The notes beneath the pieces were generated by a model. It made no database searches and was not told where the DNA came from. It worked only from the letters and a program-made list of their open reading frames with translations. A stretch of DNA of 13,982 nucleotides from Clostridia bacterium. Lineage in GTDB: Bacteria > Bacillota > Clostridia > Peptostreptococcales > Anaerovoracaceae. Position 1 is the first letter of the stretch, and each line of letters begins with the position of its first letter. The DNA lies in the NCBI GenBank assembly GCA_900754805.1, contig CAAEEE010000022.1, positions 1 to 13,982 on the forward strand, written 5' to 3'. Position numbers and translations under genes: made by a program. Of this stretch, positions 7,910 to 13,982 are shown piece after piece.

Positions 7910-8452
7910 TCACGCTTGCGCGGCAGCTTCAAAAAAAGTCACGCTCAAATATGTATTTACGCTGTCTGCGTCCGTCGCCTTTCTCTCTTGAATCGTGACG
8001 TCCTCAATCTGCATTGCGTAGTTCGTGTCGTATAGACGGTCGATGACCGCTCTTGCCTGCGCGTAGGTTCGCGTTTCGAAGCTGATAGCAACCGGGCGCA
8101 TCACAACGCCGCCCTCCGTCGTAATTTCACCGAAATTCATCGAATAGGCACTCGTGCTGTCCATAATCTGATAGAGCTTCGGAAGCAGAATCGCGCTGTT
8201 GTCAAAGGTCGGAATTATCCGGCTGATGCCGTTTTCCTGCGCCTTTTTAATTTCCTTTTCCATCAGACTCATCTGCAGTGCCTGAACCGTCTTTACGTCA
8301 ATCTCTGCCTGCTCTTCGGATTCCATTCCGCTGTATTCATTCACCTGATTATTAATCGGCTCCAAAATCAGCTTAAAATATCCCAGCACGATTATCAGCA
8401 CCGCAAAAATGAGCAGCAAAATTTTTTCTCTTTTCGTAAACTCTCTGTTCAT
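7910..8452 (-). CDS. pilO: PilO-like pilus alignment protein, 180 aa
   Basis: Short cytoplasmic N-terminus (MNREFTKREK), one membrane segment at residues 11-29 (ILLLIFAVLIIVLGYFKLI), then a predicted coiled-coil stretch (about 30-75) and a small alpha/beta domain. This matches PilO, which pairs with PilN in the membrane and links PilM to the pilus channel. The conserved FDNSAILLPKLYQIMDS segment and a ferredoxin-like C-terminal half (about 100-175) fit the family, though sequence divergence is high and the call leans on order pilM-pilN-pilO. ATG 8452 follows the pilN TAG by seven bases. The TGA overlaps the possible GTG of the next gene. Confidence 0.75.
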   Translation of the reverse strand: MNREFTKREKILLLIFAVLIIVLGYFKLILEPINNQVNEYSGMESEEQAEIDVKTVQALQMSLMEKEIKKAQENGISRIIPTFDNSAILLPKLYQIMDSTSAYSMNFGEITTEGGVVMRPVAISFETRTYAQARAVIDRLYDTNYAMQIEDVTIQERKATDADSVNTYLSVTFFEAAAQA

Positions 8453-8459
8453 CTCCGTC

Positions 8460-9080
8460 CTATGCCTCCTCTGCCTGCAAATAAAGCGTAACCGTAAAGT
8501 TCAGCACAGATGCCTGTCTGTTTTCCTCGGTCTGCGCGATTTTCAGCGTCACTTCACGCACGATTGGGCTTTTCTTCAGGCTCGTATTCATTTCCGCAAT
8601 CTGCTTTAAATTCATGCCGGACATATTGATTGCCGCTGTATCGTTGCTGATGCTGATGGAAAGAATCTCCCCACGCTTCATCATCTTGTCTTCGATTAAA
8701 TCCAGAACCTTTTGGCGATCCACATAGACAACGCTTTCCTCACTGTCATCGGAAGAGGAAAAAAAGTTCATGGTCGATGCTTTGTACTGCAGAGAAACCC
8801 TGCTGTAATCCGCCAGCTTTTCATCCAGCTTCTCATTCTGTTCGTGCACGGTATGATAGGAGCTTTCCGCTTTATCCAGCCTCGCGAACTGATCGATGAC
8901 TCCTATTTTTGCGACGAAGACGACCAGCAAGGCAATCGCCACAATCCCGATGGTCAGAACTTTTCCTGTATCCTTCGGGAGACCGCAGGTCATCATGTTG
9001 ATGCTCGTCTTTGTCGGATATTTCAGCTGTCTGCGCCCGTCTGTTTTTCCGGGTATCTTTGTTTCTTTTGCTTTATCCAT
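8460..9080 (-). CDS. pilN: PilN-like pilus alignment protein, 206 aa
   Basis: A basic cytoplasmic tail of about 38 residues contains INMMTCGLPKD, in the place of the short N-terminal motif by which PilN docks onto PilM. A single membrane helix follows at about 41-59 (VLTIGIVAIALLVVFVAKIG). Next is a coiled coil (70-100) and a C-terminal ferredoxin-like region (about 120-205) with alternating strands. Length and layout match PilN. It starts 8 bases after pilM at ATG 9080; the ribosome site AGGAG is rather distant (13 bases). Neighbours on both sides support the assignment more than residue identity does. Confidence 0.75.
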   Translation of the reverse strand: MDKAKETKIPGKTDGRRQLKYPTKTSINMMTCGLPKDTGKVLTIGIVAIALLVVFVAKIGVIDQFARLDKAESSYHTVHEQNEKLDEKLADYSRVSLQYKASTMNFFSSSDDSEESVVYVDRQKVLDLIEDKMMKRGEILSISISNDTAAINMSGMNLKQIAEMNTSLKKSPIVREVTLKIAQTEENRQASVLNFTVTLYLQAEEA

Positions 9081-9088
9081 TCCGTTTT

Positions 9089-10075
9089 CTATTCTCCTAT
9101 CGCCAGTCCATACCCCTGCAAAAATAAGTTCGCCCGCATGTCGTTTTTCTTCGGCATGAGTTCCTGTGCAGGGTGAACCTCCATGTGGGTCGTATCTCGG
9201 ATGATGTTGACAAGCGGCTCAATCTCTGCTCCGCCGCCGCACAGGTAAATGTCCTTCAATTCCGCGTCACGATTGTTATAGTTAAAGAAGTTCAAAGCTT
9301 TGGTCATTTCCACCGCCAGATTATTGTAAAATGCCAATGCATCGCCTTCCGTCAAAACATGGTTGTAATTGTTTTCCTTATAGGTATGCGCCATGTGAAT
9401 ATCCACCTGATGCCTGTCTGCGATGATAGCATCTAACTGCCTGAGACCGATTTCAATGCTGCGCTTCGTGGAATATTCTCCCGCATGAAAGAGGTGAAGT
9501 CCGGTCGCGTGCTGCCCGATGTCCGCGAAGCAGCAGTCGCCGCCGGCCAGCTGCGCTGCACTGCGCACCAGATTCATATAAGCGCATTCTTCCGGAATCG
9601 CAAGTTTGAGCTTCAGCCCCGCCCTTTTAAACATCATGCGGTATTCTTCCACGGTTTCTTTCAGCGTCGCACAGGCAAAAATCCGCATGCTGCCGTCCCC
9701 GCTTTCTTCATCACGGATGATTTCGCTTACCGCATAATCGAAAAGGTATTTGCTCTTTTCTTCCCTCAGATAATCTTTAAATTCGTACGGCAGATTAAAT
9801 TCCAGCTGCTGCGCGGTCATAAGCGGAACCGTAACGCTGCGCACAAACATCAAGCTTGCCGGCAAAATCACCGCAGCCTCCGCTTTCGGCAGATTGCCTG
9901 CTTTCATATTTTCCCGTATAAAATCCGCCATCGCGTCAGGCGAAAGGATTCTTCCGTTTTCCACCATATTGTCCGGAAGTTCTGCCACTGCGGCATTTCG
10001 TATTTCTTTTCCGGATACATGAATCATCTTGACCGATGACTCTCCGATATCAAAAGCGATTCTTTGTTTTCCCAA
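9089..10075 (-). CDS. pilM: PilM, actin-like cytoplasmic T4P protein, 328 aa
   Basis: Actin/FtsA-like ATP-binding protein that sits on the cytoplasmic face and binds the PilN tail. The phosphate-1 motif is at residues 9-16 (DIGESSVK), the second phosphate motif at 184-191 (ADIGQHAT), and the adenosine motif at 279-285 (CGGGAEI). The sequence between is typical PilM (VILPASLMFVRSVTVP, LPYEFKDYL). Length matches the family. The start is TTG 10075 with GAGG upstream at 9-base spacing. No frameshifts or lost motifs. It is followed directly by pilN. Confidence 0.9.
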   Translation of the reverse strand: MGKQRIAFDIGESSVKMIHVSGKEIRNAAVAELPDNMVENGRILSPDAMADFIRENMKAGNLPKAEAAVILPASLMFVRSVTVPLMTAQQLEFNLPYEFKDYLREEKSKYLFDYAVSEIIRDEESGDGSMRIFACATLKETVEEYRMMFKRAGLKLKLAIPEECAYMNLVRSAAQLAGGDCCFADIGQHATGLHLFHAGEYSTKRSIEIGLRQLDAIIADRHQVDIHMAHTYKENNYNHVLTEGDALAFYNNLAVEMTKALNFFNYNNRDAELKDIYLCGGGAEIEPLVNIIRDTTHMEVHPAQELMPKKNDMRANLFLQGYGLAIGE

Positions 10076-10105
10076 AATTTTCAGCCTCTTTTCTGTATTT
10101 TCTGC

Positions 10106-10894
10106 TTAAACCAGCAGCCCGAGATACCATGTAACCAGTTCGTTTCCCACCATCAGGCAGAACCACGCCGCAAGCGCAATCGAAGGCCCCCACGGGAAGA
10201 TTTTTTCTTCCTTTCCCGCTGAAAAAGCAAGTCCGAAGGCGATGCCGATGATGCACGCCGCAAAAAGACAGAGAAGATTCCGCTTCCATCCCAAAAAGAG
10301 TCCCGTGACGAATAAAAGCTTAAGGTCTCCGCCTCCCATAGCCTCGACGTTTCTTATTTTTTCAAATGCCAGAACCACCAGCAGAACGCCTGCCGAAACA
10401 GCAAAAGCGCCAATCAGACCATCCCTGCATTCTGCCATGGGATTCTCCGCAAACGGGAGAAAACCCGCATAAACGACAATACCGGCAACGATAAATCGAT
10501 CCGGAATGATATATCCCTCCAAATCCGCAAAGGAAGCCGCGAGCAAAACGCACGCGAAAATCAGGTATTTGAGAGCTTGGAGCGAAATATTAAATTTTAA
10601 GAGTATGCTGACGAATACGACTGCCGCCAAAGCTTCAGCGATGAGATGGCGCTTTGACAGCGCCGCGCCGCAGTATCTGCATCTGCCCTTATGAAACAGA
10701 TAGCTGAATATCGGTACTAAATCCGCCGCGCCGAGCACGTGCCCGCATTCGTCGCAATGCGACCTTCCTTTCATTACGGACTCTCCGTGAACAATCCGCC
10801 ATGCCATGCAGTTCAGGAAGCTTCCCATGCATGAGCCTGTAAGCGCTGCGAGGAAGACGCAGTATGCCGTGATGAACGGTGTCAGATACAGCAT
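10106..10894 (-). CDS. pilD: Prepilin peptidase / N-methyltransferase, 262 aa
   Basis: Polytopic membrane aspartic protease that removes the leader of every prepilin in this operon and methylates the new N-terminus. It is the full-length, bifunctional form. The N-terminal part has GSFLNC (24-29) and two zinc-binding CxxC pairs at Cys47/50 and Cys72/75, part of the methyltransferase domain. The protease part has Asp124 in FADLEGYIIPD and Asp190 in GGGD, the two catalytic aspartates. About seven hydrophobic segments follow the expected topology, and FPWGPSIA (233-240) is conserved in the family. ATG 10894 has AAGGAG five bases upstream. The gene is intact. Confidence 0.95.
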   Translation of the reverse strand: MLYLTPFITAYCVFLAALTGSCMGSFLNCMAWRIVHGESVMKGRSHCDECGHVLGAADLVPIFSYLFHKGRCRYCGAALSKRHLIAEALAAVVFVSILLKFNISLQALKYLIFACVLLAASFADLEGYIIPDRFIVAGIVVYAGFLPFAENPMAECRDGLIGAFAVSAGVLLVVLAFEKIRNVEAMGGGDLKLLFVTGLFLGWKRNLLCLFAACIIGIAFGLAFSAGKEEKIFPWGPSIALAAWFCLMVGNELVTWYLGLLV

Positions 10895-10911
10895 GTTTGC
10901 TCCTTTTCATT

Positions 10912-10958
10912 TTGCGGCAGGGATGGGCCGCCAGCCCACCGACCCGGCCCTGCCGCAA
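10912..10958 (-). promoter_or_regulatory. Strong hairpin between pilA and pilD (no T tract)
   Basis: Perfect 11-bp inverted repeat (TTGCGGCAGGG / CCCTGCCGCAA) with a 25-base GC-rich loop that contains a second small stem (TGGGC / GCCCA). On the transcript it is followed by AAAAUGAAAAGGAG, the pilD ribosome site, so it is not a standard terminator. It probably acts as an mRNA-stabilising or partial stop element that lets the pilin be made in excess of downstream genes. Confidence 0.65.
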
Positions 10959-11001
10959 GTTATAATCGATGTGTTATGTATTGCCTGTGTTTCAGCACGG
11001 A

Positions 11002-11375
11002 TTAGCTGATGTCCGGGCTCTGAATTGTCCAAGTGTATTTGTTTCCACTGTTAATTTGGTCTGGATCATATGCCATTTCTGCAGGAGTCTTAGTAGTATC
11101 ATATGTAAAGTTTTTATCATAGTTGAGTTTATCTACATGTGCGTAGTTCTTTAAAAAATCTTCTTTTGTAGGAACCGTTGCCGTGTCGTCCGTCAGCATC
11201 TTACCCTGAAGCTCTGCATAGCCTGCTCGGATGTTTGCCACATCAGCCGCCTCTTTGGACTTCGTCAGCGCGCCGTTGAATGTCGGAATCAGAATTGCCG
11301 CGAGCACTGCGATAATCGCTACAACGATCAGCATTTCCATGATTGTAAAACCTTTTTGTTTGTTTTCTTTTTCAT
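11002..11375 (-). CDS. pilA: Major pilin (PilA-like), leader out of frame by one base
   Basis: The mature pilin reads GFTIMEMLIVVAIIAVLAA then ILIPTFNGALTKSKEA, with Phe at +1, Glu at +5, a long hydrophobic helix and the family's typical Pro near +22. About 115 mature residues, ending SPDIS; no C-terminal Cys pair is visible. Position right after pilC and before pilD fits a major subunit. A fine ribosome site (AGAAGGAG) and ATG 11375 precede it, but the ATG frame reads 15 codons (MKKKTNKKVLQSWKC) and stops at TGA 11330-11328. One extra A between the ATG and GGT would give MKKENKQKGFTIMEML or MKKKTNKKGFTIMEML, both textbook leaders. In the pilin frame there is no ATG, GTG or TTG upstream. The first in-frame ATG (11340) is inside the mature pilin, at +4. 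The coding part is more AT-rich than its neighbours. Confidence 0.8.
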
Positions 11376-11424
11376 TATTCGTCTCCTTCTGAATTTTATT
11401 GCGATAGTTATATCTTAATCTTAT

Positions 11425-11447
11425 CCTTCTCCGGGCTGCAGAGAAGG
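11425..11447 (-). promoter_or_regulatory. Hairpin between pilC and pilA
   Basis: Inverted repeat CCTTCTC / GAGAAGG with a 9-base loop, extendable on the transcript by AUC/GAU around a bulge, located just after the pilC stop (11459) and before the pilA ribosome site. No T tract. Could be a processing or stability element; weaker than the hairpin on the other side of pilA. Confidence 0.45.
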
Positions 11448-11458
11448 GATGTATCTTC

Positions 11459-12664
11459 TTACATCGCGCCGTACAAATCGAACATCGGAAGATAGATGCT
11501 CAGCAATAGCGTAACTGCCACAAACGCAAGCGCAAGCGTTATGATCGGTTCCAGCATCGACAGCAGACGCTGCGAGCGAATTTCCACCTCGTTGCTGAAA
11601 TAGTCGCCGACGATTTCAAGGGTTTCCTCCATTGATCCGGAACGTTCCCCCACGCCCGTCATTTCTGTCAAAAGCTTCGAAAAATATTCAATTTCTCCCA
11701 TGCAGGCAACCATGCTGCGACCCTGCTCCACGCCTTCCTTTACCTTGCGCACCGCCATCGCAAACACCGCGTTGCTCACAACGGAGGCAGTAATATCAAG
11801 CGCTCTTACAATCGGAAGCCCCGAGGCGAGCATCGTTGACATCGTGCTCGCAAACTGGGAAGCGGCGTTCATGGAATTGATTTTACGCAAGGGGGCCTTC
11901 TTCAGCCGAAACTCAGCGATTACCCGCTTTCCCCGCTCGGTATGCGCGGCGTAAATTCCTCCCACAGTTAAAATTCCGAGAATGATTAAAATCAGCCACC
12001 AATAACCCGTAATCGCGTTGCTGAGCGCAATCATCGCCCGCGTAATCCACGGAAGCTCCAGCCCCATATCCGCAAAGGTTGAGATAAACAGCGGAACCGC
12101 CACGCTCATGATAATGATGAAGACGACTACGGCTGCAACCGCAACGATTGCCGGATAGGTCATCGCGCTGATCAGCTTCTGTTTCAGCTTCGCTGACTTA
12201 TCGTAATATTTATAAAGCTTCGAGAAGCAGGTCTCCAGCGTACCGGACTGTTCGCCCGCGCGAACCGTTTCAATGAACGTTCGCGGAAGTCCCGGCGCGT
12301 TCTTTTCAAATGCCGACGCCAGACTGTAGCCTGCGCCCACATCCTCGGCAGTTTTCAGAAGCATTCCCGCCACTGCCTTGTCCTTGGACTGGGATGCCAG
12401 CATTTCCAGACATCTGACAATCGGCAGACCCGAAGTGAGGATGATCGAAAACTGCGAGCAAAGCATCGCAAGGTCTTTTTCCTTCATGTGCAGACGCTTT
12501 CTGCCGGAGGCTTCATCCTTCGAGTCCTTGACCTCTTCAATTCCCGTCACGATTTTATATTGTTCCCTGAGCTTGGCTACCGCTTCAAACTCATCATAAG
12601 ATTTCACAATGCCGGAGGTACGGGTTCCGTCCCCCGCGACGCATTTATATCGAAAAGTTCTCAA
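11459..12664 (-). CDS. pilC: PilC, T4P inner-membrane platform protein, 401 aa
   Basis: Platform protein of the GspF family that couples the assembly and retraction ATPases to pilin insertion. Two homologous GspF domains are visible (about 65-190 and 265-390), each with the internal signature GE(Q/R)SG (137-141 and 339-343) and ILTSGLPIVRCLEM / MLASGLPIVRALDI. Membrane segments are at about 171-197, 221-240 and 373-395. The protein ends LPMFDLYGAM, as complete family members do. The start is TTG 12664 with AGGAG seven bases upstream. It is the first gene behind the riboswitch and promoter at 12830-12987. Confidence 0.95.
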   Translation of the reverse strand: MRTFRYKCVAGDGTRTSGIVKSYDEFEAVAKLREQYKIVTGIEEVKDSKDEASGRKRLHMKEKDLAMLCSQFSIILTSGLPIVRCLEMLASQSKDKAVAGMLLKTAEDVGAGYSLASAFEKNAPGLPRTFIETVRAGEQSGTLETCFSKLYKYYDKSAKLKQKLISAMTYPAIVAVAAVVVFIIIMSVAVPLFISTFADMGLELPWITRAMIALSNAITGYWWLILIILGILTVGGIYAAHTERGKRVIAEFRLKKAPLRKINSMNAASQFASTMSTMLASGLPIVRALDITASVVSNAVFAMAVRKVKEGVEQGRSMVACMGEIEYFSKLLTEMTGVGERSGSMEETLEIVGDYFSNEVEIRSQRLLSMLEPIITLALAFVAVTLLLSIYLPMFDLYGAM

Positions 12665-12703
12665 AATTCCTCTCCTGTATTGCCTTGCAAAGCTTCATCA
12701 AAG

Positions 12704-12788
12704 GACAAAAGTGCACATAACGAAATCAAAGATTTCTATGTGCACATGGCGCTCATCCGTGAGCGCCAATCCTCAAGGTGCTTTTGTC
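12704..12788 (-). repeat. Compound palindrome (three-way-junction fold) in the pilC leader
   Basis: An outer stem GACAAAA/TTTTGTC (12704-12710 with 12782-12788) encloses two perfect hairpins. One is GTGCACATA/TATGTGCAC (12711-12719 with 12737-12745), crowned by GAAATC-AAA-GATTTC (12722-12736). The other is GGCGCTCA-TCCG-TGAGCGCC (12748-12767). The folding is symmetric, so both strands could form it. It lies between the riboswitch terminator and the pilC ribosome site. It resembles a small dispersed palindromic element more than a protein-coding remnant. I do not recognise a named family. Confidence 0.6.
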
Positions 12789-12796
12789 GTTATTCC

Positions 12797-12821
12797 GGAA
12801 ATATCGCCTAACGATATTTCC
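12797..12821 (-). repeat. Perfect 10-bp hairpin after the riboswitch terminator
   Basis: GGAAATATCG and CGATATTTCC flank a 5-base loop. It follows the terminator T tract by 8 bases and precedes the compound palindrome, in the pilC leader. No T tract of its own, so not a second terminator. Possibly the edge of the same inserted element. Confidence 0.55.
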
Positions 12822-12829
12822 TACATAAT

Positions 12830-12902
12830 AAAAAAGACGCAAAAAACTATAGGCTGCAACTGGCTGCCATCCAAACGCGAGAAGGCCCTATAGCTTTGCG
12901 TC
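12830..12902 (-). terminator. Riboswitch-coupled intrinsic terminator
   Basis: The 5' arm GACGCAAA-G-CUAUAGG (12902-12888) can pair with CCUAUAG-UUU-UUUGCGUC (12853-12836), followed by six U residues (12835-12830). The outer part of the stem uses GACGCAAA, which is also the conserved ligand-binding core of the aptamer. Terminator and ligand-bound aptamer should therefore exclude one another. Confidence 0.8.
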
Positions 12903-12940
12903 ATTGCCTTTCGACAATTTTGCCAAAATTTCGTATATTT
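12847..12940 (-). ncRNA. Cyclic-di-GMP class I (GEMM) riboswitch upstream of pilC
   Basis: The transcript carries the GEMM landmarks in order: GGCAAA (12923-12918), a short stem capped by a GAAA tetraloop (UUGUC-GAAA-GGCAA, 12917-12904), the invariant GACGCAAAGC (12902-12893), a stem CUAUAGGGCCU with partner, and AUGGCAGCCAGUUGC (12870-12856) as the second conserved arm. These match the known aptamer, which binds c-di-GMP between its two main helices. Class I and II c-di-GMP riboswitches are known to control motility and pilus genes in Clostridia. The terminator that follows competes for GACGCAAA, so ligand binding should allow read-through (ON switch). The last arm deviates a little from consensus (UUGCAG for UUGCC), so affinity is uncertain. 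ACGAAA (12934-12929) could pair with the terminator's 3' arm as an antiterminator, with one mismatch. Confidence 0.85.
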
Positions 12941-12958
12941 CTGAACGATATGCTATGC

Positions 12959-12987
12959 ATTATACTCCCTTTTCGAAAAACCGTCAA
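12959..12987 (-). promoter_or_regulatory. Near-consensus sigma-A promoter for riboswitch and pilC operon
   Basis: On the minus strand, TTGACG (12987-12982), a 17-base spacer, and TATAAT (12964-12959). It starts 10 bases after the pilT stop, and transcription would begin near 12952, just before the aptamer. It separates control of pilC and downstream genes from pilT. Confidence 0.85.
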
Positions 12988-12997
12988 GGCAGAATTT

Positions 12998-13981
12998 TTA
13001 CAGATTCTTCGGCATCCTTGTATTTTCAAGTGCCGTCTGTTCGGAAATTTTCCCCTCATAAAGCAGATTTTTCAAAGCATTATCCATAAGGATGCTGCCT
13101 TCGCGGCTGTTCATCGTGATAAAGCTTTCCATCTGCGGAGTTTTGCCCTCGCGAATCAAATTCTGAATTGCAGGGTTGATAACCATGACTTCACATGCTG
13201 CGATTCTGCCGCCTCCGATGCGTGGCACAAGCTGCTGCGCCATAACCACGCGAAGCGTTGCCGCAAGCTGCATGCGAATCTGCTTTTGTTTGCCGTCCGG
13301 AAATACGCTGACAATTCGGTCGACCGCATCCGCCGCCGAATTGGTATGCAGGGTCGCGAAAACCAGATGCCCGGTTTCCGCTGCCGTCAAAGCTGCCTCA
13401 ATCGTGTTTAGATCCCGCATTTCGCCAATTAAAATAACATCCGGGTCTTCACGCAGAATTGCGCGCAGTCCATCCGCGTAGGATGCGGTGTCCTGACCGA
13501 TTTCCCTTTGGTTGATGATGCACTTATCCGGTATATAAACATATTCAATCGGGTCTTCCAGCGTAACGATGTGTTTGCATGCCGTATGATTGATTCGGTT
13601 CAGGACTGCTGCAAGCGTGGTTGATTTACCCGAGCCTGTCTCACCTGTAATGAGCACAAGGCCGGAAGGATAAGACGGAAGCTTTACTGCCACTGCCGGA
13701 AGCTCGAGTTCCTCGATTTCCGGAATCGTGTCGCTCAAAAGACGAACAGCAAACGAGACGCTTCCGCGCGCACGAAAAGCATTGATTCTGACTCTGATTC
13801 CGCAAGGCATCGTCAGTGCCATGTCCAATTCTCCTGTAGTGCGCATTTCTTCGTAACGCTCCCCCGCAATTTCCTTTGCAAGGGCTTCACACGCCTCAAA
13901 GTCCACAATATCGTCCGATAAGTTTTTAATTTCTCCATCAATACGGCACTTCAGCGGCAGTCCGTTCACAATATGAACATC
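12998..13981 (-). CDS. pilT: PilT, T4P retraction ATPase (5' end outside window)
   Basis: Hexameric ATPase that powers pilus retraction. The visible 327 codons begin DVHIVNGLPLKCRIDGEI, which matches the PilT N-terminal domain shortly after its start, so perhaps 15-25 residues are missing. Walker A is GETGSGKST (visible residues 113-121), the Asp box TLEDPIE, Walker B DVILIGEMRD (181-190), and the His box HLVFATLHT. The segment AIQNLIREGKTPQM (271-284) is the PilT-specific retraction motif that separates it from the PilB/GspE assembly ATPases. The reading ends with TAA at 13000-12998 and is intact in the window. An internal GTG at 13969 is not the start. PilB would be expected upstream, outside the window. 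Confidence 0.95.
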   Translation of the reverse strand, partial: DVHIVNGLPLKCRIDGEIKNLSDDIVDFEACEALAKEIAGERYEEMRTTGELDMALTMPCGIRVRINAFRARGSVSFAVRLLSDTIPEIEELELPAVAVKLPSYPSGLVLITGETGSGKSTTLAAVLNRINHTACKHIVTLEDPIEYVYIPDKCIINQREIGQDTASYADGLRAILREDPDVILIGEMRDLNTIEAALTAAETGHLVFATLHTNSAADAVDRIVSVFPDGKQKQIRMQLAATLRVVMAQQLVPRIGGGRIAACEVMVINPAIQNLIREGKTPQMESFITMNSREGSILMDNALKNLLYEGKISEQTALENTRMPKNL

Positions 13982-13982
13982 G

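Noticed and set aside
11002..11340. ATG 11340 as the real start of the major pilin
   Set aside because: It lies at +4 of the mature protein, would remove the leader and the peptidase cut site, and has no ribosome site.
12812..12821. Second terminator at the 10-bp hairpin 12797-12821
   Set aside because: No T tract follows on the transcribed strand, and pilC lies downstream in the same unit.
12896..13411. Plus-strand 171-residue open frame across pilT and the riboswitch
   Set aside because: It is antisense to the conserved PilT motifs and to the riboswitch, with low-complexity basic composition.
1..13982. Type II secretion or Com pseudopilus instead of T4P
   Set aside because: A PilT retraction ATPase with the AIxNLIRE motif plus pilM/N/O and several prepilins indicates a retractable type IV pilus; the com systems usually lack pilT.

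Overview
This window is almost entirely one type IV pilus (T4P) locus read on the minus strand, so the biological order runs from base 13982 down to base 1. The Gram-positive style short Lys-rich prepilin leaders, strong AGGAGG-type ribosome sites, frequent GTG/TTG starts, a riboswitch coupled to an intrinsic terminator, and a giant GLUG-repeat pilin suggest a gut- or oral-type member of the Clostridia (Bacillota) with roughly balanced base composition. I cannot place it to family.

Layout in transcription order. (1) The 3' part of pilT, the retraction ATPase, enters from the right edge. (2) A 333-base gap follows. It holds a near-perfect sigma-A promoter, a class I cyclic-di-GMP (GEMM) riboswitch, an overlapping intrinsic terminator, and a highly structured palindromic leader. 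(3) Next come pilC (platform protein), a major pilin gene, pilD (prepilin peptidase), pilM, pilN and pilO (inner alignment complex). (4) Then a very large prepilin with GLUG-repeat adhesin modules, a PilX/GspK-like prepilin and two small minor prepilins. (5) The unit closes with an intrinsic terminator. (6) At the left edge, behind its own promoter, starts an unrelated gene of the AAA-ATPase-like family.

The genes form one coherent machine. PilD cuts and methylates the prepilins, PilC with PilM/N/O assembles them in the membrane, PilT retracts the fibre, and the giant GLUG pilin probably displays an adhesive head at the tip. The riboswitch architecture predicts that high c-di-GMP switches the operon on.

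The most striking observation is that three of the five prepilin genes carry a lesion at or near a decisive position, while every machinery gene reads cleanly. The major pilin has its start codon one base out of frame with the mature pilin. The giant pilin is split by a single in-frame TGA where a Trp codon is expected. The last minor pilin has ACG where ATG is expected at ideal distance from a strong ribosome site. These may be real inactivation, reversible (phase-variable) switching, recoding, or sequence error. The window alone cannot decide.
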